A stretch of DNA of 11,614 bases from Methylococcales bacterium. GTDB taxonomy: Bacteria > Pseudomonadota > Gammaproteobacteria > Methylococcales > Methylomonadaceae. The notes under the pieces were generated by a model. It saw only the letters and a program-made list of their open reading frames with translations, searched no databases and was not told the origin of the DNA. The stretch covers positions 1-11,614 of the forward strand of contig SHZG01000062.1 of the NCBI GenBank assembly GCA_009692395.1, written 5' to 3'. How positions within the stretch are numbered: the first letter of the stretch is position 1; every line of letters starts with the position of its first letter. The position numbers were made by a program, and so were the translations under genes. This document shows positions 6,779 through 11,614 of this stretch, one piece after another.

Positions 6779-6851
6779 TTCGATGTAAGTTAATCGAATA
6801 AAAGCGTCATGCTGGGCGGGATTACAAACCCCGCTCATTAATAGTTAGGAA

Positions 6852-6871
6852 GGCGCGAATTAATTCGCGCC
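6852..6871. terminator. Perfect palindrome between convergent genes
   Basis: GGCGCGAATTAATTCGCGCC is a perfect 20 bp palindrome, 73 bp after the peptidase stop and 10 bp before the DUF934 stop. It is placed to end transcription from both sides but lacks a clear T-run. Its GCGCGAAT arms resemble the GACGCGAAT arm at 675-683, so both may belong to one dispersed palindrome type. Confidence 0.45.
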
Positions 6872-6881
6872 CACCGCAAAC

Positions 6882-7334
6882 TTAATGAACTGACCGCTGA
6901 TAATGAACGCTAAACTCATTCAATTTAGCCAACATCACAGGCAAATCAGCAAATTTTTCAGGTTGAAACGAATTAACGCCAACCCGCGCTAAATAAAATG
7001 CTTGATCGGGCATATAACACCCCGTCGCACGCAATTCACCGCTATAATCCAGCCGTTCACGCAACAACCACGCCTGAGAAAACGCCCGTCCATCGGCAAA
7101 ATCAGCAAATTCCAATTCAATCAACGCCAGACGCTTAACATCACCCGCCAAAACTGCCACGTCATCAGCAGGGGCAAGACGCACACCCAATTGACCTGCA
7201 TGATGAATCAGCGCGTGTTTTTCCTGTTGCCATCTCGCTAAAGACAAGGTGACCTCACCCGCTGGAATAATTTCATCATCATTAATGTGCTGCCAAGTAT
7301 CATCAACAATGTTTTTATCTTTAATTATCTGCAT
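6882..7334 (-). CDS. DUF934 protein, partner of the sulfite reductase hemoprotein
   Basis: This is a 150-residue protein of the DUF934 family (COG3749), annotated in many proteobacteria as an oxidoreductase probably involved in sulfite reduction. The family hallmark is plain: FADGRAFSQAWLLRERLDY (79-97), then SGELRATG (98-105) and a conserved aspartate in MPDQAF (108-113). Its biochemical role is not established; constant pairing with CysI suggests electron delivery, assembly or cofactor handling. I chose ATG at 7334 because AAGGAG lies 7 bp upstream (7348-7343). The frame stays open for 40 more codons upstream, but that part lies over the hemoprotein gene and reads like a shadow. The start overlaps the cysI stop by 14 bp, so translation is coupled. 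Confidence 0.88.
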   Translation of the reverse strand: MQIIKDKNIVDDTWQHINDDEIIPAGEVTLSLARWQQEKHALIHHAGQLGVRLAPADDVAVLAGDVKRLALIELEFADFADGRAFSQAWLLRERLDYSGELRATGCYMPDQAFYLARVGVNSFQPEKFADLPVMLAKLNEFSVHYQRSVH

Positions 7335-8973
7335 AAACTTGCTCCTTAAACGGGGTAATGCCAACGCGCTTAACCATATCGAGGAAAGATTCTTCTTCCA
7401 AACGTTGCTCGACATAAACAGCCAAAATAGTGGTAATCGCCTTAGTGACTTCATCTTTCGCTACCGCCGGCCCTAAACGCTCACCAATTGCCGCTTCATT
7501 ATCCGAAGAACCACCCAGAGTAATTTGATACCATTCCACGCCTTTTTTATCTACGCCTAAAATACCGATATGCCCAACACTTTGATGCGCACAACCGTTC
7601 ATACAGCCAGAAAAATTGATTTTTAATTCGCCAATGTCATGCACATAATCCATGTCATCGAGCGCGTCATTAATTTCTTTCGTCACGTCGATAGAACTGG
7701 CATTTGCCAAGGAACAAAAATCCAAACCAGGACAACAAATAATATCCGTAACCGTGCCGATATTCGGCGTAGCCAAGTTCAATGCGTCCAATTGTTGCCA
7801 TACAGCGTATAAATCGGCTTGATTAACATCAGCAAACACCAAATTTTGGCGGTGTGTGGTTCTCACTTCACCAAAACTATAACGATCCGCTAAATCCGCG
7901 ACGGCATCTAATTGAGCATCCGTCATATCACCAGGTGGAACATCGGGGGCTTTTAATGATAAAAACACCGCGTTATAACCTGCGACTTTATGCGCCGCCG
8001 TGTTGTATTTAACCCACGTCGCAAAGGCTTTATCGTCAGCTGAATACTGGGTAAAACTTTTATCAGCAACTGCCTCAGGAATATAAGCAGGCGGTGCAAA
8101 ATGCGCCTTCATTTCCTCAACACGTTCTGCCGCTAATTCACGACCGTCTTTAATTAACTGCCATTCTTGCTCAACCATTGCAGTGAATTTCTCAATGCCC
8201 GTTTCTTTCAGCAAAATTTTAATCCGCGCTTTATACTTATTATCACGGCGACCGAATAAATTATAAACCCGCAAAATAGCTTCTAAATACGACAACAAAT
8301 GTTGCTGTTCTAAATAAGGGCGAATCACCTTACCGATAATCGGTGTGCGACCTAAACCGCCACCCACCAACACTTGAAAGCCCAACACACCCGCGTCATT
8401 CTTCACTAAATGCAAACCAATATCGTGCAGTTGCGTCGCCGCTCTGTCATTCACTGCGCCACTCACCGCAATTTTAAATTTACGCGGTAAATAATCAAAC
8501 TCAGGATGCAGCGTTGTCCACTGGCGAATAATCTCGCAATACGGACGCGGATCTTCAATTTCATCCACACACACACCCGCCAAATGGTCAGACGTGGTAT
8601 TACGCACACAATTACCGCTGGTTTGAATCGCGTGCATTTGAACCGTTGCCAAATCAGCCAAAATATCAGGCGTTTGCTCTAATTTAGGCCAATTAAACTG
8701 CACATTTTGCCGCGTCGTAAAATGACAATAGCCTTTATCATAAGTGCGTGCAATATGTGCCAACATTCTGATTTGTTTGCTATTAAACACCCCATAAGGA
8801 ATAGCGATACGCAACATCGGCGCGTGGGTTTGAATATAAATTCCATTTCTTAACCGCAAATGGCGGTATCTATCTTCCGACAACTCGCCTGCTAAAAACT
8901 GCTCGGTTTGCCACCTAAATTGGGCGACCCGCTCATCCACAAGCGTCTGGTCAATCTCGTTATATTGATACAT
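7321..8973 (-). CDS. cysI: Assimilatory sulfite/nitrite reductase hemoprotein, CysI type
   Basis: It performs the six-electron reduction of sulfite to sulfide (or nitrite to ammonia) on a siroheme coupled to a [4Fe-4S] cluster, in the cytoplasm. The 550 residues fit the Pseudomonas-type CysI (about 552). Four cluster cysteines are visible: CPGLDFC (414-420) and SGCMNGC (Cys457 and Cys461), the last expected to bridge to siroheme. Two ferredoxin-like halves precede them, with TTRQNVQFNW (86-95) and THRQNLVF (373-380) as the paired siroheme-pocket motifs, and RKFKIAVSG (164-172) holding basic substrate-site residues. The link to a DUF934 gene favours sulfite over nitrite as the substrate. No flavoprotein subunit (CysJ) is next to it. 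The ATG at 8973 has only a weak ribosome-binding site, but a strong promoter is 45 bp upstream. Confidence 0.9.
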   Translation of the reverse strand: MYQYNEIDQTLVDERVAQFRWQTEQFLAGELSEDRYRHLRLRNGIYIQTHAPMLRIAIPYGVFNSKQIRMLAHIARTYDKGYCHFTTRQNVQFNWPKLEQTPDILADLATVQMHAIQTSGNCVRNTTSDHLAGVCVDEIEDPRPYCEIIRQWTTLHPEFDYLPRKFKIAVSGAVNDRAATQLHDIGLHLVKNDAGVLGFQVLVGGGLGRTPIIGKVIRPYLEQQHLLSYLEAILRVYNLFGRRDNKYKARIKILLKETGIEKFTAMVEQEWQLIKDGRELAAERVEEMKAHFAPPAYIPEAVADKSFTQYSADDKAFATWVKYNTAAHKVAGYNAVFLSLKAPDVPPGDMTDAQLDAVADLADRYSFGEVRTTHRQNLVFADVNQADLYAVWQQLDALNLATPNIGTVTDIICCPGLDFCSLANASSIDVTKEINDALDDMDYVHDIGELKINFSGCMNGCAHQSVGHIGILGVDKKGVEWYQITLGGSSDNEAAIGERLGPAVAKDEVTKAITTILAVYVEQRLEEESFLDMVKRVGITPFKEQVYADN

Positions 8974-9015
8974 AAAAAATTAAAAAACCTACAAAGCAAC
9001 TCAACAAAGTGAGCA

Positions 9016-9044
9016 ATCATATACCGCAAGCTACAAAATGACAA
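9016..9044 (-). promoter_or_regulatory. Sigma-70 type promoter of the cysI-DUF934 pair
   Basis: On the minus strand TTGTCA (9044-9039) and TATGAT (9021-9016) are separated by exactly 17 bp, each with five of six consensus bases. Transcription would start near 9009, leaving a leader of about 35 bases before the ATG at 8973. No clear CysB site could be read by eye. Confidence 0.7.
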
Positions 9045-9096
9045 AGATTCTCTAACCGTTTTTTAAAAATATAACCGCGAAAACTTCCCTCTGTTT

Positions 9097-9217
9097 TGAT
9101 GTGTCAACACTTTTCAGGGCATATTATTTAAGTAGCTTTATACTGCTTTTAAAATTCTACAGGTGACAGATAACCATTGTTAGAATGGAGGTGTTGTCGG
9201 TTGTAGAAAACTTCGAT
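9097..9217 (-). pseudogene. IS3-family transposase 3' end with terminal repeat, decayed
   Basis: Read on the minus strand, the frame gives YIEVFYNRQHLHSNNGYLSP and then VEF, the C-terminus of an IS3-family OrfB. In-frame stops follow, and then CPEKC and a stop inside the terminal repeat TGATGTGTCAACACTTTT, whose outer end is at 9097. The segment matches 11009-11129 closely in the same orientation, including the repeat. Homology stops near 9217, so only about 120 bp of the element is left. It lies just upstream of the cysI promoter. Confidence 0.8.
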
Positions 9218-9361
9218 GTAGTCTGTGCTGGGCATGATCATGATGTGATGGATGCCACATTGGCAGTCGGTGCGCGTGATTTACCTACCGTTAATACGGC
9301 AGCAGCCGATGATTGAGCGGGTACAGTTGCGAATAATCAGGTCGAACGGGTTGGCGTGTAA
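9218..9361 (+). pseudogene. Unrecognised gene remnant, 3' end
   Basis: Directly after the IS3 fragment the plus strand reads VVCAGHDHDVMDATLAVGA, then RDLPTVNTAAADD, an in-frame TGA (9314-9316), AGTVANNQVERVGV and TAA (9359-9361). The amino-acid make-up is protein-like, and a strong intrinsic terminator follows 42 bp downstream, as after a real gene. The front is lost at the IS3 junction. The TGA either ends the original protein or is a later mutation; the second piece looks coding, which favours mutation. I do not recognise the family. Confidence 0.35.
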
Positions 9362-9403
9362 TCTGCTTATTTTTAGGGGAATCTGTTAAGGCTCGGCTAT
9401 TGT

Positions 9404-9440
9404 AATCCCCGTTAATTTTTTAGATTAACGGGGATTTTTT
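9404..9440 (+). terminator. Rho-independent terminator
   Basis: AATCCCCGTTAAT (9404-9416) and ATTAACGGGGATT (9424-9436) form a perfect 13 bp stem with a 7-base loop, followed by more T (TTTTTT, 9435-9440). The opposite strand has only a short A/T flank, so it acts mainly on plus-strand transcripts. It has outlived the gene it served, of which only 9218-9361 remains. Confidence 0.85.
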
Positions 9441-9462
9441 GTTGCCTTAAAAGGTGTCTGTT

Positions 9463-9522
9463 GCGATTGTAGGACTAGCAACAAGAATCGTGGTTAGCCA
9501 TTGCCAAAGTCCTATGAATCGC
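9463..9522. repeat. Imperfect inverted repeat
   Basis: GCGATT-gt-AGGACT (9463-9476) is inverted as AGTCCT-atg-AATCGC (9508-9522), with about 31 bp between the arms. It could be an RNA hairpin or the ends of a small non-autonomous element. No function can be assigned. Confidence 0.4.
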
Positions 9523-9609
9523 TAGTCAAATCTACGTCCTCGTCCGGCACAACAATACGAAAATACGCCACAAGCTAATGAAAAAATACTTTCTAGTTCG
9601 CCTCAGCGG

Positions 9610-9762
9610 ATGACAGATGAAGAAAAACCGCCTCATTACGCCGTCCGCCTTACTCGATGGCTTATTATTTTTTTAACTCTGATAGATAAAATAAATCACT
9701 ACACACTCGACCAACTTCGACGATTTATTGATGCTTTTGGGGCGGGTGATAAGGTTGCGTAG
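9610..9762 (+). CDS. Small ORF with hydrophobic segment, hypothetical
   Basis: A 50-residue frame begins MTDEEKPPHYAVRLTRW, continues with the hydrophobic LIIFLTLID, and ends with an amphipathic stretch (KINHYTLDQLRRFIDAFG) before TAG at 9760-9762. The same frame is open upstream back to 9526, with proline/glutamine-rich text, so this may be the tail of a longer lost gene. No convincing Shine-Dalgarno precedes the ATG. The shape (short polar start, one hydrophobic stretch, basic amphipathic end) fits a small membrane-associated protein. It is not recognised. Confidence 0.3.
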   Translation: MTDEEKPPHYAVRLTRWLIIFLTLIDKINHYTLDQLRRFIDAFGAGDKVA

Positions 9763-9765
9763 ACA

Positions 9766-9790
9766 CCTATGCGCTCCAGCGTGGAAACGA
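9766..9790. repeat. Degenerate GCTCCAGCGTGG-type palindrome
   Basis: CCTATGCGCTCCAGCGTGG followed by AAACGAG resembles the dispersed repeat CGTTCCCACGCTCCAGCGTG-GGAACG, known to me from many sulfur bacteria and other genomes. Here the left arm is mutated, so the hairpin is mostly lost. It lies just past the stop of the minus-strand gene that ends at 9800. Confidence 0.45.
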
Positions 9791-9799
9791 GTCAACTTA

Positions 9800-10315
9800 T
9801 TATTTACGGGTACCCGCTGAGGTATCGGTCGTGTCCAAAATACGGTTTATCATATTGGTTTGTTGCGATACTCTATCGGCTTGAGTTAAATCAATCATGC
9901 TTTTAAGTGCTGCAAAACGTTTTCCAGCTTCTTCTAGGTCTTCTGTTGCTTTGGGCAAATCACCCGCTTGTACAGCTGTTCGCGCTTTTTTCAAATAATC
10001 ATTAGCACGGTTACGATTACGGTCAAGTTTATCATTGGCATTGATTTCTTTCGTTAATTTCAATGCCTCTTTAATGTGATTTATGATGACATCATCGCTG
10101 TCTTTGTCACTGCCAGCCGCGCCACCGCTGTTTCTTACCTGAATAGCTGTCAATGCTTCATTAACTTGACCTAAAGTAGCGTCAATTCCTTCAATTGGGG
10201 TCATTTTATTGTACATACACGCCATGCCTAAACACACGGCAGAAGCACTCGTCGAAAAACCACCTAAAGAAAGTGCCAAGGTAGTTGCTATCACCGCGCT
10301 TTTTAATAGTTTCAT
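9800..10315 (-). CDS. Exported helical protein, unknown function
   Basis: The 171-residue protein starts with a clear Sec signal peptide: KLLK, a hydrophobic core to about residue 19, and a cleavage site after ASA at 26. The mature protein begins VCLGMACMYNKM; its two cysteines (28 and 33) could form a disulfide or bind a metal. There is no lipobox. Residues 75-165 are predicted by eye to be long amphipathic helices with Ala-rich heptads (HIKEALKLTKEI, ANDYLKKARTAVQAG, KATEDLEEAGKRFAAL). That is loosely like small periplasmic four-helix proteins such as SmbP, but metal-binding histidines are almost absent. GAGGAA (10331-10326) is a good ribosome-binding site before ATG 10315. It is the only intact-looking gene in the IS-rich right part. 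The function is unknown. Confidence 0.75.
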   Translation of the reverse strand: MKLLKSAVIATTLALSLGGFSTSASAVCLGMACMYNKMTPIEGIDATLGQVNEALTAIQVRNSGGAAGSDKDSDDVIINHIKEALKLTKEINANDKLDRNRNRANDYLKKARTAVQAGDLPKATEDLEEAGKRFAALKSMIDLTQADRVSQQTNMINRILDTTDTSAGTRK

Positions 10316-10412
10316 GTAATATATTCCTCATTATTGTTATTTGTATTTATTTTTATTAAACCTGCAACCGCTTAAATATTAAGCATATTTAATTAGTTAC
10401 ATGACGACATCA

Positions 10413-10421
10413 ACTATACCA
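10413..10421 (-). promoter_or_regulatory. Possible extended -10 element for the exported-protein gene
   Basis: TGGTATAGT on the minus strand is an extended -10 about 100 bp before the start at 10315. It is identical to the element before gap (3265-3273). No clear -35 is present. The A+T-rich 5' leader (10316-10412) contains a short near-palindrome around 10373-10385 and no other gene. Confidence 0.3.
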
Positions 10422-10467
10422 TAACTTTTGTAAATATACTCTCATTCCGACCACCGCGTCACTGCCA

Positions 10468-11008
10468 TTAAGTTAAGGATTGTATAAATGCGATACGCTG
10501 TATTAGGACTTTCGCTACCCCGCTAAAAATCCTGCATTCGAGGTGAGCGTAACTCATTTTCAAAAACTCAGAAAACAAATGAGAGCGGACTGTGTAAAGA
10601 GTTGTTGAGGGTTTCTGGGCATATACTTTCAATGACAACCACGGATGATAACAACAAGCGAGATGGTTACGTTGGGAGCGGGCTTTACGGCATTGGTACT
10701 TTTCACTCCTTTAATTCACGGTGAAATGCTTCGACTTTCCAGCGCCAGTCATTAGTCGCTTTAACGGCTTGCGTAGTTAAGGTCTCATCAAGGTCATTGG
10801 TTATGACCCAGTCAATGTCGCCGTTTTTGGCGACTAGCTTGAATAACTTCACCTTGAAAGGTACTTTTTTCAGTTTGACAATGACACCCTGTAAAAGGCG
10901 TTGTTCTGTCCAATCAATAGCCTCTAAGTGAATATAGCCTTCTTCTAGGCTTGGACTCACTAAGCGATTATTTTTTAACATGGTATAAAAAATACGCCCT
11001 AACGAATT
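10468..11008 (-). pseudogene. IS701-type DDE transposase, C-terminal part, frameshifted
   Basis: The minus strand reads NSLGRIFYTMLKNNRLVSPS, with KKVPFKVKLFKLVAKNGDID, VITNDL and WRWKVEAFHRELKE further on. Then a frameshift with a small deletion occurs near 10703, and in another frame EKYQCRKARSQRNHLACC continues, ending at TAA 10470-10468. The W-x-V-E-x-F-H-R-E-L-K motif, followed by QCRKxRxQRNH, is the conserved end of IS4/IS701-related transposases and contains the catalytic glutamate region. The N-terminal half is cut off exactly at the IS3 terminus (11009). An apparent ORF at 10703-11059 that begins in IS3 sequence is only a chance fusion. Confidence 0.8.
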
Positions 11009-11469
11009 TGATGTGTCAACACTTTTCAGGACACAAAGTGAGGCAGCTTTGAGCTGCATTTCAAACTCTACAGGTGACAGTTAGCCATTGCTGGAATGGA
11101 GGCGTTGTCGGTTGTAGAACACTTCGATAGTGTTGAAGAGGGATTTTTTGGCTTCTTCGCGGGTTGAGTAGCGTTCATGGTTGACGCATTCGGTTTTAGG
11201 GTGTGGAAGAAGCTCTCAGAGATGGCGTTGTCCCAGCAATTTCCTTTGCGGCTCATGCTTTGCTGGATGCCGTGTTGTTTGAGCAGTTTTCGGTGGTCAA
11301 CTGAGGCAGTTTCACTGCCTCGGTCGGTATGCCAGAGTAAGCCTCTTTGGGGGTTTCGTTTCCAGATTACCATGATAAGCGCGTCATTCACTAGCTTGGT
11401 TTTCATGTTGTCCGCCATAGACCAGCCGACGATCTGCCGCGAATAGCGGTCTATCACGACCGCGAGGTG
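11009..11469 (-). mobile_element. IS3-family element, 3' part, truncated by IS1
   Basis: The outer right end is the repeat TGATGTGTCAACACTTTT beginning at 11009, the same as at 9097. Inside lies the 3' part of orfB. The upstream part of the element is cut at 11469/11470 by the terminus of the IS1 copy that leaves the window on the right. The IS3 end itself lies against the IS701-type fragment, which gives the order of events: IS701 first, IS3 into it, IS1 into IS3. Confidence 0.8.
11035..11469 (-). pseudogene. IS3-family OrfB transposase, integrase-core fragment with frameshift
   Basis: The frame opens at the IS1 junction with HLAVVIDRYSRQIVGWSMAD. It continues with LLWHTDRGSETASVDHRKLL (second catalytic Asp in the HTDRGS motif) and GNCWDNAISESFFHTLK (catalytic Glu in DNAxSExFF). 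After HTLK one A is missing near 11200; the original frame (TECVNHERYSTREEAKKSL, then FNTIEVFYNRQRLHSSNG) resumes one base off. A TAA follows where the sister copy at 9097 has Tyr, and then LSPVEFEMQLKAASLC. The first catalytic Asp region is largely lost beyond the IS1. With truncation, a frameshift and a stop, it is dead. Confidence 0.85.
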
Positions 11470-11614
11470 GTAGTGGGTTAAATCTGTGATGATAGATTAA
11501 AATCACGGGCAGAATAAAATCACACTTACCTAAAAGACCTTATGAGCTGCTACCAAGAAATCACCTGTCCATTCTGTAAAAGTAACCAGATTGGCAAGTC
11601 AGGACGCAATGCAA
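11470..11614 (+). mobile_element. IS1-family element, left end only, running off the window
   Basis: The terminus begins GTAGTGGGTTAAATCTGTGA at 11470, directly in the IS3 orfB. It is the inverted counterpart of 5-149 with one mismatch, so both are copies of one recently active element. Only the leader and the first codons of insA are inside the window. Confidence 0.85.
11542..11614 (+). CDS. insA: IS1-family InsA-like protein, N-terminal fragment (partial at window edge)
   Basis: ATG at 11542 opens the same 24 codons as the left-edge copy (MSCYQEITCPFCKSNQIGK, then SGRNA), including the first Cys pair of the zinc ribbon. The gene continues outside. The one base that separates the two copies lies in the leader, not in the coding part. 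Confidence 0.8.
   Translation, partial: MSCYQEITCPFCKSNQIGKSGRNA

Noticed and set aside
6413..6838. A minus-strand frame coding a Phe/Val-rich hydrophobic protein
   Set aside because: It is the mirror of the Glu/Asp codon repeat: GAAGAC repeats read as TTC/GTC on the other strand. It has no ribosome-binding site or independent support.
7335..7454. A longer N-terminus for the DUF934 protein
   Set aside because: The extra 40 residues overlap conserved C-terminal codons of the sulfite reductase and lack DUF934 character, while ATG 7334 has AAGGAG at the right distance.
10703..11059. A 118-codon ORF as a real gene
   Set aside because: It begins in the IS3 OrfB tail, crosses the IS3 terminal repeat and ends at the frameshift of the IS701-type transposase. 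It is a chance fusion of two dead fragments.
1..11614. A mobile composite transposon carrying the core genes
   Set aside because: The cargo is mainly housekeeping (gap, pyk, queF, psd, cysI) and the outer IS1 ends and target duplications cannot be seen; contig breakage at IS copies is simpler.

Overview
The window looks like part of a gammaproteobacterial chromosome of moderate GC, most like the Thiotrichales (Beggiatoa-type sulfur bacteria). The reasons are the protein character of GapA, the PykA-type pyruvate kinase, QueF, Psd and the CysI/DUF934 pair, together with many IS1, IS3 and IS701-type remnants and dispersed palindromes. The lineage is an inference from remembered family resemblance, not from a search.

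Left edge (1-660): an IS1-family element reads out of the window on the minus strand. It sits inside the 3' part of an older IS1-family element on the plus strand, which in turn has removed the front half of a calcineurin-like phosphoesterase gene. Core (661-7000): a minus-strand gap-pyk pair (lower glycolysis) is followed by a 485 bp spacer holding a REP-like palindrome and a decayed membrane-protein tail. Next come a plus-strand queF-psd pair (queuosine synthesis, phosphatidylethanolamine synthesis) and a plus-strand papain-like peptidase. The peptidase carries a TerB-like middle region and a 113-residue tail made only of Glu and Asp.

Assimilatory sulfur region (6882-9044): a minus-strand sulfite/nitrite reductase hemoprotein gene overlaps by 14 bp a DUF934 gene, and a good sigma-70-type promoter lies upstream. 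Together they probably reduce sulfite to sulfide for cysteine synthesis.

Right part (9045-11614): this is mostly a graveyard. It holds an IS3 tail fragment, a gene remnant with a strong intrinsic terminator, a small ORF, degenerate palindromes, one apparently intact gene for an exported helical protein, a decayed IS701-type transposase and a truncated IS3 orfB. A second IS1 copy then reads out of the right edge. The two edges are near-identical inverted repeats (144 of 145 bases), so the window probably is a contig that stops inside a repeated IS1 at both ends.

No RNA gene, CRISPR array, prophage or defence system was seen. The most unusual object is the peptidase with its acidic, visibly expanding tail.
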